DNA of 64,000 nt from CAWCUZ01 sp963798795 (lineage in GTDB: Bacteria; Acidobacteriota; Vicinamibacteria; Vicinamibacterales; SCN-69-37), in assembly GCA_963798795.1 (NCBI GenBank), contig CAWCUZ010000006.1, positions 372,001-436,000 on the forward strand, read 5' to 3'. Of this stretch, positions 9,162-17,517 are shown in pieces. The first letter of the stretch is position 1, and every line of letters starts with the position of its first letter. The position numbers and the translations under genes are program-made. Under the pieces are notes generated by a model. It saw only the letters and a program-made list of their open reading frames with translations, was not told the origin of the DNA and made no database searches.

Positions 9162-10994
9162 TTACGTCCGCATGCGTGCGGCGAGAACGGCGACGGCCGC
9201 CGGCGTCACGCCGGGGACCCGGCCCGCCTGGCCGAGCGTCGCCGGCCTGATGTCGCTCAGCCGCTCGACGACTTCCCGCGACAGACCGGGGATGCCGCGG
9301 TACTCGAAGCTCGCCGGAATCGCGGCGCCCTCCTGCACCAGCACCCGCGCGCGCGTCGTGTCGTCACGTTTGAGATAGCCGGCGTACTTGAATTCCGCGT
9401 CCAGACTGGCGCGGTCCAGGTGCGCGCGCTCGACGTCGACTTCGATGGTGAGCCCGCTCGCTTCGAGCGCCTCGCACGAGCCGCCCGGGCGTGCGAGCAC
9501 CTCCGCGCCGGACGAAGACCCGGCGCCGCTCGTCACCCGATGCGCGTCCACCCGCGCCCGGTTGCGCGCGAGCCGCTCCCGGCGACCCTCGAACGCGCGC
9601 CACCTGGGATCGTCAATCAGGCCGACCCGGCGACCGACGGGCGTGAGACGGAGATCCGCGTTGTCGATGCGCAGACGAAGGCGATGTTCCGCGCGGGACG
9701 TGAACATGCGGTACGGCTCGAGGCAGCCTCGTGTCACGAGATCGTCGACGAGCACGCCGATGTAGGCCTCGTCGCGCCGCAGGGTCGTGGGCGTCTCGCC
9801 TCGCACCCGCCGGGCGGCATTCAATCCGGCCACCAGCCCCTGCGCCGCGGCTTCTTCATAGCCGGACGTCCCGTTGACCTGGCCGGCGAGAAAGAGCCCG
9901 GGCACCCGCTTGGCCGCCAGGGTCGTGTCGAGCTCCGTCGGCTGGATGAAGTCGTACTCCACGGCGTAGCCGTGCCGGAGCAGTACCGCCCGTTCGAGCC
10001 CCGGAAGCGCGCGCACGATCGCCTCCTGTGTGCGGCGGGGCAGGCTCATCGACAGGCCGTTCACGTAGATTTCGTCGACGTCGATCCCTTCCGGCTCGAG
10101 GAAGATCTGGTGCCGTTCCTTGTCCGGGAACCGCATCACTTTGTCTTCGAGTGACGGACAGTATCGCGGTCCGATCCCCTTGATACGCCCGTTGTAGAGC
10201 GGCGACAGGCTGATGTGTTCGTGCACGAGCTCGTGAACCGCCGGCGTCGTGTGAAGAAGGTGGCACACGATCTGGTTCCGGCGGATCGCACCGCTCTCGA
10301 ACGAGAAGGGGACGACGGGATCGTCGCCGGGCTCGGCCTCGAATCGCGAGAAGTTGATGCTGTCGCGGTGCAGCCGCGGCGGCGTGCCGGTCTTCAAGCG
10401 GCCCATGTCGAAGCCGATCTCGCCCAGCGAATCGGCGAGCTGACGCGTGGGGGGCTCGCCGGCCCGGCCGGCGGGATGCTGTTCGTCGCCGACGTGGATC
10501 AGTCCGTTCAGGAACGTGCCTGTCGTGACCACCACGGCGCGGCACGCGACGCGCCCGCCGTCCTCGAATCCGAGTCCCACCACGCAGCCGCGCTCCAGGA
10601 TCAGCCGGCCGGCCCGGCGGAACAACCACGTGAGACCCGGCTGCGCCGTCAGCGCCTCGCGAACCCAGCGCCCGTAGGCGCGCTTGTCGGCCTGTGCGCG
10701 CGGCGACCACACGGCGGGACCGCGGCTGCGGTTGAGCAGCTTGAACTGGATGCCGGTCGCATCGATCGCGCGGCCCATCAGTCCGCCGAGCGCGTCGATT
10801 TCGCGCACCAGGTGTCCCTTGGCCGTGCCGCCGATTGCCGGGTTGCAGGGCATCAGGGCGACGGTCCCGGCCGACAGCGTGCACAGCCCGACGCGACAGC
10901 CCATCCGCGCCGCGGCCCACGCCGCCTCGCAGCCGGCATGCCCCGCGCCGACCACGACGACGTCGAAGTCGTGTTCGATCACCCGGTCCATCAT
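9162..10994 (-). CDS. mnmG: tRNA uridine-5-carboxymethylaminomethyl synthesis enzyme MnmG
   Basis: MnmG (GidA) is the FAD-dependent partner of MnmE; together they modify the wobble uridine (U34) of several tRNAs. It has 610 residues. The FAD dinucleotide motif GAGHAGCEAA is at residues 16-25. The signature NPAIGGTAKGHLVREIDALG spans 51-70. The C-terminal helical domain that contacts MnmE is present (EEAAAQGLVAGLNAARR and beyond). Two adjacent ATGs open the frame and either could start it. Its partner mnmE lies just upstream on the same strand, separated by a palindromic repeat. Confidence 0.96.
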   Translation of the reverse strand: MMDRVIEHDFDVVVVGAGHAGCEAAWAAARMGCRVGLCTLSAGTVALMPCNPAIGGTAKGHLVREIDALGGLMGRAIDATGIQFKLLNRSRGPAVWSPRAQADKRAYGRWVREALTAQPGLTWLFRRAGRLILERGCVVGLGFEDGGRVACRAVVVTTGTFLNGLIHVGDEQHPAGRAGEPPTRQLADSLGEIGFDMGRLKTGTPPRLHRDSINFSRFEAEPGDDPVVPFSFESGAIRRNQIVCHLLHTTPAVHELVHEHISLSPLYNGRIKGIGPRYCPSLEDKVMRFPDKERHQIFLEPEGIDVDEIYVNGLSMSLPRRTQEAIVRALPGLERAVLLRHGYAVEYDFIQPTELDTTLAAKRVPGLFLAGQVNGTSGYEEAAAQGLVAGLNAARRVRGETPTTLRRDEAYIGVLVDDLVTRGCLEPYRMFTSRAEHRLRLRIDNADLRLTPVGRRVGLIDDPRWRAFEGRRERLARNRARVDAHRVTSGAGSSSGAEVLARPGGSCEALEASGLTIEVDVERAHLDRASLDAEFKYAGYLKRDDTTRARVLVQEGAAIPASFEYRGIPGLSREVVERLSDIRPATLGQAGRVPGVTPAAVAVLAARMRT

Positions 10995-11007
10995 GACATG
11001 CGGGCCC

Positions 11008-11076
11008 CTGTCGCCGGGGCTGAAGCCCCGGCGCTACATCAGCCATGTCGCCGGGGCTGAAGACGCGGCGCTCCCG
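11008..11076. repeat. Two tandem copies of a GGGGCTGAAGCCCC-type palindrome
   Basis: Copy 1 (about 11010-11040) is a perfect stem: GCCGGGGC, TGAA, GCCCCGGC. Copy 2 (about 11047-11075) keeps the left arm but has a degraded right arm (GACGCGGC). It lies between the mnmE stop and the mnmG start. The same core appears after tRNA-Ser, and a related palindrome sits inside a coding region further on. It may act as a transcription terminator or an mRNA processing hairpin. Confidence 0.75.
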
Positions 11077-11082
11077 ACGCGC

Positions 11083-12457
11083 CTACTTGCCGATGCAGAA
11101 CCGGCTGAAGATGTGCCGCAGCAAGTCGTCCGATGTGCGCCGGCCCGTCACGTCCTCCAGCGCCGTCCGGGCGGCCGCCAGAATCCGCCAGGGCCAGCTC
11201 CTCGGTCGCGCCGGACTCCAGCGCCCCGGCCGCGCGCATGAGCGCGTCGCGCGCGGTTTCCACGAGCGCCACGTGCCGGACATTCGAGATGCGCGGTGTG
11301 TCACGAAGCGCCTCGTCCCCCGAGAGCGCGGCCAGGATCGCTTCGCGCAGGCGGGGGAGTCCCGCACCCGTGACGGCCGAAACGTCCAGCAGCGCCTCGG
11401 ATATGTCGTCCGTGTCGTGCGGTGTCCAGGCGGGGGCCAGGTCGGTCTTGCTCGCGACCAGCAGGTGCGGCCGCCGGTCCACCTCGAGGTCCCGCAGCCG
11501 GCGGTCGTCGTCGGTGAGCGCCGTGGATCGGTCGAACACGATCAGAGTGAGCGCGGCGATGCTGCGTGTCTGGCGCGTGCGCGCCACGCCTTCGATTTCG
11601 ATCGGATCCTCCGACTCGCGGAGCCCGGCCGTGTCGACGAGCGTGACCGGAATGCCTCCGATGTCGACGCGCTCCGTGATGCTGTCTCTCGTGGTGCCGG
11701 GCCGGTCCGTCACGATGGCGCGATCAGCGCCGACGAGCGCGTTGAAGAGACTCGACTTGCCGGCATTGGGGCGACCCACGATGGCGACCACGGCGCCGTC
11801 CCGCAGCAGTCGTCCGCGGCGGCCCTGGCGGGCGAGGGCGTCGAGGGCGTCCGCCAGCCGGCGGATCCCGCCGGCGGCCTCGACGGGCGCGACGAAGTGA
11901 AACCCTTCTTCAGGAAAGTCGAGCGACGCCTCGAGGCGGGCGGTCAGATCGAACAGGGCGGCGTCGAGCCGCGCGATCTCGGCCGTGAGCGTGCCCTCGA
12001 GCTGATCCATGGCCGCGCGCGCCTGCTGCGGCGTCACCGCCTCGACCAGGTCGGCGACCGCTTCGGCCTGGACCAGATCCAGGCGGCCGTTGAGATACGC
12101 GCGCAGCGTGAACTCGCCCGGTTCGGCGAGCCGCGCCCCGGCCTGCATCGCCAGCTCGACGAGGCGGCTCATCAGCCACGGACTGCCATGGCCGCTGATT
12201 TCGACGACGTCCTCGCCGGTATAGGACGCGGGCCCGGGGAACCAGGTGACGACCACCTGATCGACGGCCGCATCGCCGGCGGCGGCCGGATCGAACAGGC
12301 GCGCGAACGTCGCGTGGCGCGGCGCGAACGCGCGCGCGCGGCGGACGAGCCGCTGCGCCAGGACCGCCGAGGCCGGGCCGGACAGCCGCACGACGCCGAT
12401 GCCGCCGCGGCCCTGCGGCGTCGCGATGGCGACGATCGTGTCGTCTCGAGCGAACAT
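11083..12457 (-). CDS. mnmE: tRNA modification GTPase MnmE (one frameshift near the 3' end)
   Basis: MnmE (TrmE) is the GTPase partner of MnmG in U34 modification. The N-terminal tetrahydrofolate-binding domain covers roughly residues 1-120. The G domain has its P-loop GRPNAGKSS at 228-236, then the DRPGTTRDS switch region and DTAGLRE. The catalytic C-terminal FCIGK is present, but in a different frame. The frame breaks near 11181-11190: removing one T there restores EELALADLAAARTALEDVTG, exactly the family sequence, leading to SRFCIGK at the stop. Without repair the protein would run on to 11039 with a nonsense tail. A sequencing or assembly error is likelier than true loss. Confidence 0.9.
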
Positions 12458-12498
12458 GCGTCCACCTGCGGCCGGCGATCCGTGCTCCGAGTGGAGGT

Positions 12499-12517
12499 CC
12501 GGGGCTCCAGCCCCGGG
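12499..12517. repeat. GC-rich palindrome between mnmE and khpB
   Basis: CCGGGGCTCCAGCCCCGGG forms an 8-bp stem with a short loop in the gap between the khpB stop and the mnmE start. It resembles the GGGGCTGAAGCCCC family, with CC in place of AA in the loop. Confidence 0.55.
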
Positions 12518-12545
12518 CGGTCGTCGTGCGCGGGCCGGCGCCGAG

Positions 12546-13004
12546 CTATCCCTGTTTTCGCGAGATGACGACGCTCTTGAGAAAGGCGTCGCCGATGCTC
12601 TCGGACGAGAGGCCCGCGTCTTCAGCCACCGTCACGTGCACGATCCGCCGGGCGTACGGATTGAGCGGACCGATTTCCTGCGGCGCGCCGGTCGTCCGCA
12701 CCTTGTCCATCAGGAACTGCGCCATCTGCCGCAGCTCGACGTCCTTGTCGCGGCGATAGCCGAGGGCGTCGATGACGTAGTGGCGTTCGCCGCGCCGGTC
12801 GCGGCGGAACGCCGTGTTCACGATGACCTGGAGCGCGTCGAGCGCCTCGGCCTTGCGGCGGAGCAGCACGTCGGCGCCGTCGCCGGTGAGGTTCAGGCGC
12901 ACGTTGTCGGGGGTCTCCTCAATCGCGATCTCGAGCTCGAGGCCCATCGCGCCGAGCACCTGCTGCACGAAGTCAATCACCTGGAGGTCGAGGTCTTCGG
13001 TCAT
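12546..13004 (-). CDS. khpB: KhpB/Jag RNA-binding protein (KH-R3H)
   Basis: A 152-residue protein starting MTEDLDLQVIDFVQQVLGAM. A KH-like domain (about 5-80) is followed by an R3H domain (about 85-145) ending NPYARRIVHVTVAEDAGLSSE, with the R and H of the R3H motif visible. The Jag_N domain found in Firmicutes members is absent. The start overlaps the yidC stop by four bases (ATGA). This partnership with yidC (spoIIIJ) is conserved across bacteria. KhpB binds RNA and affects cell growth or division in studied species; its role here is inferred from family and place. Confidence 0.9.
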   Translation of the reverse strand: MTEDLDLQVIDFVQQVLGAMGLELEIAIEETPDNVRLNLTGDGADVLLRRKAEALDALQVIVNTAFRRDRRGERHYVIDALGYRRDKDVELRQMAQFLMDKVRTTGAPQEIGPLNPYARRIVHVTVAEDAGLSSESIGDAFLKSVVISRKQG

Positions 13005-14755
13005 CGTGAGTTGCGCCCCTGTGGTTTGCCGCCCGACGCCGGTTTGGCGGGGGCGAGCGCGCGTGCCCGGCCGACCGGCGCGCCGATCATCCGGTTGGTG
13101 ATGTACTGCTGGCCGATGGCCATGAGGTTGCTCATGAGCCAGTAGACGACCAGGCCGCTCGGCGCCCACAGGAACATCACCGTGAAGACGACCGGCATGA
13201 TCATGAACATCTTCTGCTGCATGGGATCCGCCGTGCTCGGCATCATCCGCTGCTGCGCCAGCATCGTCACACCCATCAGGAGCGGCCAGATGAAGAACGG
13301 ATCGCGCGCCGACAGGTCGTGGATCCAGCCGAAGAACGGCGCGTTGCGCAGCTCGATGGCGCTGTAGAGCAGCGAGTAGAACGCGAACAGGATCGGCATC
13401 GTCAGCAGCATCGGCACGCAGCCGCTCGCCGGGTTCACGCCCTTCTCCTTGTAGAGCGCCATCATCTCCTGGTTCATCTTCTGGCGCTCGGGGTCCGTGA
13501 CCTTGAATTTCTTGTAGCGCTCCTGGATCACCTTGATCTCGGGCTGCAGCGCCTGCATCCGCCGCATCGACACCATGCTGCGGTGCCGCAGCGGGAAGAT
13601 CGCGAGGTTGATCAGGATCGTCAGGACGACGATCGACCAGCCGTAGTTGCCGAGCAGGCCGTTGACCCACTTGAGCGCCTGCAGCAGCGGCACGACGAGG
13701 AACGCGAAGAACCCGAAGTCGATCACGCGTGCGAGCTGGGGATCCACCGACCGCAGCACGTCGAGGTCCTTGGGGCCCATGAAATACCGCACCGCCACCG
13801 GCCCGGCGGCCGGCGAGCCGTCGGGATTCACCGCCTCGACGCGATAGTCGACGAACGCCCGCGTCCGCTTGGCGTCGCCCGGCACCGGCAGCGTCACCGG
13901 GTCGTACCGGACACGGATGGCCAGATTGCCCGGAAGCGCGGCGCTGAGGAAGTACTGCTCCTCCACGCCCGCGAACCGGGGTGCGCCCGTCGACTGCGTG
14001 TCCGGCTTCATCTTCGGCTGCTGGACGCGCGTGACCTTGTCGTCGACCAGTTCCACGGACCGCCGCGGGAACTCGCGCGAGCCGTCGGGGTTGTACCCGT
14101 AGCCCAGCGCCGGTCCCCAGTCGATCACCGCCGGCTGCGGCGTGCCGTTCACGGTCACCGACGCCTCGACGCCCAGAACGTACGCCTTACCGTCCGGCCG
14201 GAAGCGGAAGGTCTTCGTGGCGCGCAGACCGTCCGCGTTCTCGTACTCGAAGGTCAGCGAGCCGCTGGAGTCACCCAGGGAAAGGCGCGTGGTGCTCGGC
14301 CGGTAGAGCGCGGAAGCGAGCACGGCCGAAGCGTTCGGATCCTCCGTGCCAATCGTGAACGGCCGGGAATACGCCGGAGGAATATCCTCCGGCACGAGAT
14401 CGAGCGGCGTTCCGCTGGCCGTCAGGTAGCGCTTGAGCTGCCAGGTCGTCAGGACGCCGCCGCGCGTCGAGAAGACGGCGTGCACGGCCTCCGTGTCGAC
14501 GACCACCTCGCGTTCCGTGGTGTCGCCCACAACGGCGGCGGGCAGCGAAGCCGACGCCGCCGCGGCCGGCGGCGCGCCGGAGTCCCGGGGCGGGGCAGAC
14601 GCGGTCGTGGACGGCGCGGCCGAAGTCGCCGGCGGGCTGCCGCCGGCCGCGGCCGGTTCCGACGCGGGAGGCGGGGGCGCGGGAGCGAAGTACGTCTGGT
14701 AGACGGCCAGAACCAGGAACGAAAGCAGGATGGCGATGAAGACGCGCTTTTCCAT
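13001..14755 (-). CDS. yidC: Membrane protein insertase YidC
   Basis: YidC inserts proteins into the inner membrane, alone or with SecYEG. It has 584 residues with the Gram-negative layout. A first membrane helix (about 5-24) is followed by an Ala/Pro-rich linker and a large periplasmic beta domain (about 80-350). The conserved five-helix insertase core runs from about 365 to 565 (VNGLLGNYGWSIVVLTILIN, and PILFAFYSLLYSAIELRNAPFFGWI). The periplasmic domain marks the organism as diderm. It is in an operon with yidD, rnpA and rpmH upstream and khpB downstream. Confidence 0.97.
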   Translation of the reverse strand: MEKRVFIAILLSFLVLAVYQTYFAPAPPPPASEPAAAGGSPPATSAAPSTTASAPPRDSGAPPAAAASASLPAAVVGDTTEREVVVDTEAVHAVFSTRGGVLTTWQLKRYLTASGTPLDLVPEDIPPAYSRPFTIGTEDPNASAVLASALYRPSTTRLSLGDSSGSLTFEYENADGLRATKTFRFRPDGKAYVLGVEASVTVNGTPQPAVIDWGPALGYGYNPDGSREFPRRSVELVDDKVTRVQQPKMKPDTQSTGAPRFAGVEEQYFLSAALPGNLAIRVRYDPVTLPVPGDAKRTRAFVDYRVEAVNPDGSPAAGPVAVRYFMGPKDLDVLRSVDPQLARVIDFGFFAFLVVPLLQALKWVNGLLGNYGWSIVVLTILINLAIFPLRHRSMVSMRRMQALQPEIKVIQERYKKFKVTDPERQKMNQEMMALYKEKGVNPASGCVPMLLTMPILFAFYSLLYSAIELRNAPFFGWIHDLSARDPFFIWPLLMGVTMLAQQRMMPSTADPMQQKMFMIMPVVFTVMFLWAPSGLVVYWLMSNLMAIGQQYITNRMIGAPVGRARALAPAKPASGGKPQGRNSR

Positions 14756-14758
14756 GGC

Positions 14759-15013
14759 TCAGGCGGACCGGTGGTGCGCCGCGTCACTCGTCGCCGGCGG
14801 AACAGGATCGAATCCCGGCTTCGTGAAGGGATGACACCGGGAGAGTCGCCGGAGCGCGAGCCATGTGCCCCGCGCCGCGCCGTGCCGCTGGAGGGCTTCG
14901 GCCGCGTACGCCGAGCACGACGGCTCGAAGCGGCACGCGCCGCCGCTGAACGGCGCCAGCAGCAACTGGTAGGCGCGAATGAGGAGAAGGCCGATCCGAA
15001 CGGGCCAGGTCAT
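14759..15013 (-). CDS. yidD: Membrane protein insertion efficiency factor YidD
   Basis: An 84-residue protein with the family signature FEPSCSAYAAEALQRHG and the later RLSRCHPF, including the three conserved cysteines. An amphipathic N-terminal helix (IGLLLIRAYQLLLAP) associates with the membrane. It sits three bases before yidC and just after rnpA, the classical rpmH-rnpA-yidD-yidC order. Confidence 0.95.
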   Translation of the reverse strand: MTWPVRIGLLLIRAYQLLLAPFSGGACRFEPSCSAYAAEALQRHGAARGTWLALRRLSRCHPFTKPGFDPVPPATSDAAHHRSA

Positions 15014-15015
15014 GG

Positions 15016-15381
15016 TCAGAATCTCGCGGTGCGCAACTTCCGGAGCGCGGAACAGAACTCACGCTCGACGACGATCATCGGCGCACCGACGATCTCGCGC
15101 CGGGCGATGGCGACAACGTCGAGCGCCGGCTCGACCCGGGACGCGCCGGCAGCACCGCGCGTCCGCCGAAACACATCGCGCAGCCGCCGTTTCGCGCGGT
15201 TGCGAATCACCGCGCCGCCAATCCGGCGAGAGGCTATCAGGCCCAGGCGATCGCGGTCGAGGCCGTTCGGCCGGCCGAGCAGCACCATGTGGCGCGAGGC
15301 GACCCGCCGTCCGTCGCTCGTGACCGCCGCGAATTCGCGGGGCGATCGCAACCGGGCATCGGGACCGAACGCATGAGACAC
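15016..15381 (-). CDS. rnpA: Ribonuclease P protein component
   Basis: This is the protein subunit that helps the RNase P RNA bind pre-tRNA 5' leaders. It has 121 residues and carries the RNR motif in GGAVIRNRAKRRLRDVFRRT. It lies 30 bases after rpmH, the usual coupling of these two genes, and two bases before yidD. Confidence 0.95.
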   Translation of the reverse strand: MSHAFGPDARLRSPREFAAVTSDGRRVASRHMVLLGRPNGLDRDRLGLIASRRIGGAVIRNRAKRRLRDVFRRTRGAAGASRVEPALDVVAIARREIVGAPMIVVEREFCSALRKLRTARF

Positions 15382-15411
15382 GGATCGCTTGGCGCGGCGA
15401 TGGCGTACTGT

Positions 15412-15549
15412 TTAGTCTACGGTCAGACGCTTGCGGCCCTTGGCGCGGCGCCGCCTCAGGACGTGCCGGCCGTTCTTCGTGTGCATGCGCACGAGAAAGC
15501 CGTGAGTGCGGCGGCGGCGCCGGCGATTGGGTTGAAAGGTGCGTTTCAA
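15412..15549 (-). CDS. rpmH: 50S ribosomal protein L34
   Basis: A 45-residue, very basic protein. It starts KRTFQPNRRR after an initiator TTG, continues THGFLVRMHTKNGRHVLRRR and ends AKGRKRLTVD, matching L34 along its whole length. TTG is preceded four bases upstream by GGGAGG, a strong ribosome-binding site, and there is no ATG at the right place. A good sigma-70 promoter lies just upstream. First gene of the rpmH-rnpA-yidD-yidC-khpB-mnmE-mnmG-rsmG string. Confidence 0.95.
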   Translation of the reverse strand: MKRTFQPNRRRRRRTHGFLVRMHTKNGRHVLRRRRAKGRKRLTVD

Positions 15550-15592
15550 GGTGCCTCCCGGCCGGGTGCGGCGGCACCCCGGAGAAACCCCG

Positions 15593-15622
15593 ATCCTAGC
15601 GAACGGTTGAAAACGGTGTCAA
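15593..15622 (-). promoter_or_regulatory. Predicted sigma-70 promoter for rpmH
   Basis: On the minus strand a perfect -35 TTGACA is followed by an 18-base spacer and the -10 TAGGAT, four of six consensus bases. It is about 45 bases upstream of the rpmH TTG start. Confidence 0.65.
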
Positions 15623-15669
15623 TCATGGTAGATTCGCCACCCTTCCGCGACGGGGCCGATCTCTGGGAG

Positions 15670-15701
15670 TTTTCCACACCTGTGGAAAAAACTGTGGAAA
15701 T
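15670..15701. promoter_or_regulatory. Cluster of three DnaA-box-like sites upstream of dnaA
   Basis: TTTTCCACA on the plus strand (15670-15678) faces the same nonamer on the minus strand (15681-15689), forming a palindrome. A third, ATTTCCACA, is on the minus strand at 15693-15701. The first two fit TTWTNCACA. The position in the rpmH-dnaA gap suits origin initiation, dnaA autoregulation or both. Confidence 0.65.
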
Positions 15702-15819
15702 CCTGGGGTTTTCGCCTGATGCGGCGCGCAACCTCATGCGTTTGCAGGAGTTCTGATGGGGCGAAGCCGTCCAGACATCGCGGGTTTCGGGCCCTTTTTC
15801 GGCATTCGAGCCTCGTGGC

Positions 15820-17226
15820 GTGACAATTCTGGCCGTTCCGGGGGCGAAAGTGGCTCCCGGCGGCTCCGATAGAGATCGGCCCGTGGCGGTCAGCATCTGG
15901 GATCAGGTCCTGTCTCGAATCGAGACCAAAGTCAACCGGCACAGCTACATGACCTGGTTCCGGCAGACGTCCCTGCTCGACGACGGGGGGTCCGCCATCG
16001 TCGTCCGCGTGCCGGACCCGTTGGTCGTCGACTGGCTGACCAAGCACTACGCGGGCGTCCTGGACGAAGCCCTCGCCGAGGTCGGACGCAAGAACGCAAC
16101 GCTCACCTTCGTCCCCGAGTCGGGCAGGGCGCCGGTCGCGCGGCCCGTCGAGGCGGACCCGCAACCAGCGACTCCGCCTCAGGAGGAGGCCCTCCCTGAG
16201 ACCGTCGATGCCTCCGGTCTCAGCCCGCGCTATTCCTTCGAGACCTTCATTGTCGGCTCCTCGAACCAGTTCGCGCACGCCGCGTGCCGCGCGGTCGCGG
16301 AAGCGCCGTCACGATCGTACAACCCGCTGTTCATCTACGGCGGTGTCGGCCTGGGCAAGACGCATCTCATGCATGCCATCGGCCACTACGTGCTGACCCA
16401 CAGCCCGGGACTGAAGCTCACCTACATCTCGGCCGAACGATTCATGAACGAGGTCGTGAACGCGATCCGCTACGAGCGGATCATGGAGTTCCGCGATCGG
16501 TACCGCAGCGTGGACATCCTGCTCGTCGACGACATCCAGTTCATCGTCGGCAAGGAGCGCACCCAGACGGAGTTCTTTCACACGTTCAACGCCCTGCACG
16601 ACGCGCAGAAGCAGATCGTGCTCAGCAGCGACTGTCCGCCGCATCAGATCAGCGAGCTCGAAGAGCGCCTGCGGAGCCGCTTCGAGTGGGGGCTGATCGC
16701 CGACATCCAGCCGCCGGATCTCGAGACGAAGATCGCCATCCTGAAGCGCAAGGCGGATTCAGAAGGCGTGCCGCTGCCCGACAATGTCGCGCTGTACATC
16801 GCCGGACGGATCAAGTCGAACATCCGCGAACTGGAGGGATCGTTGATCCGGCTGCTGGCCTATGCCTCGCTCAAGGGCCAGGAGTTGTCGATGTCGCTCG
16901 CGCAGGAGACGCTTCGCGACGTGCTGCGCAACGAGGACAAGGTCGTCACGATCGACATGATCCAGAAGTTCGTGGCGGAGTACTACCGTCTGAAGCCGGT
17001 GGATCTGAAGTCACGCAACAACTCCAAGTCGGTGGCGATGCCGCGGCAGATTGCGATGTACCTGTGCAAGTCGCTCACCAGCGCGTCACTGCCCGAAATC
17101 GGCAAGAGCTTTGGCGGCAAACATCATTCCACGGTGATCCACTCGATCCGGAAGGTAGAGGACCTGCGGCAACGCGATCCGGCGTTCAACACCCTCGTCA
17201 ACAACCTGATCCAGTCGTTTCGCTGA
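15820..17226 (+). CDS. dnaA: Chromosomal replication initiator DnaA
   Basis: DnaA binds DnaA boxes and opens the origin. The 468-residue reading starts at a GTG. Later in-frame GTGs at 15850 and 15883 are possible, the last giving a protein starting just before SIWDQVLSRIETKVNRHSYM, the conserved domain I; no start has a clear ribosome site. Domain III has Walker A GGVGLGKT at 174-181 and the Walker B region VDILLVDDIQFI. Domain IV ends with the DNA-binding signature GKSFGGKHHSTVIHSIRKVE. DnaA-like boxes flank the gene on both sides. Confidence 0.97.
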   Translation: MTILAVPGAKVAPGGSDRDRPVAVSIWDQVLSRIETKVNRHSYMTWFRQTSLLDDGGSAIVVRVPDPLVVDWLTKHYAGVLDEALAEVGRKNATLTFVPESGRAPVARPVEADPQPATPPQEEALPETVDASGLSPRYSFETFIVGSSNQFAHAACRAVAEAPSRSYNPLFIYGGVGLGKTHLMHAIGHYVLTHSPGLKLTYISAERFMNEVVNAIRYERIMEFRDRYRSVDILLVDDIQFIVGKERTQTEFFHTFNALHDAQKQIVLSSDCPPHQISELEERLRSRFEWGLIADIQPPDLETKIAILKRKADSEGVPLPDNVALYIAGRIKSNIRELEGSLIRLLAYASLKGQELSMSLAQETLRDVLRNEDKVVTIDMIQKFVAEYYRLKPVDLKSRNNSKSVAMPRQIAMYLCKSLTSASLPEIGKSFGGKHHSTVIHSIRKVEDLRQRDPAFNTLVNNLIQSFR

Positions 17227-17517
17227 GGGATCCGGCGGTTCTGCGGGGTGGCCCGGCGTTTTCCACAGGCCGGCCCTGTGGACGGTTGTGCACGACGCGC
17301 CGAGGCCCGGATTTGCGCCCGATCCCCGGGGTGTACCGCGCCCGTCGTCCACAGAAACTTGCACAGTCTAAGTGGTTGCTGTACAGTCACTTATTGCGTT
17401 CGTTTGACTTCCTAACAAGCCCTTCTTCCTGTTATAATTCTTTGTCTTTCCGGTTCTTCGGAAACCAGACCGATCAGGCCCCGTCGCGCGCGGGTCGAGA
17501 GCGAGGTCGCCCCACGT
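17227..17517. other. dnaA-dnaN intergenic region, candidate oriC
   Basis: About 290 bases with one good DnaA box (TTTTCCACA, 17259-17267). Several weaker ones differ from consensus at two or more positions (TCGTCCACA near 17345, ACTTGCACA near 17357, TTGTGCACG near 17285). They are followed by an AT-rich run from about 17370 to 17460 that could be the unwinding element. Either this gap or the rpmH-dnaA gap, or both together as a bipartite origin, could be oriC. Confidence 0.5.
17430..17438 (+). promoter_or_regulatory. Predicted extended -10 promoter for dnaN
   Basis: TGTTATAAT is a perfect extended -10 element (TG, one base, TATAAT), 80 bases upstream of the dnaN start. TTGACT at 17404 is too far upstream (23-base gap) for a standard -35, so the extended -10 probably suffices. 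Confidence 0.6.
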
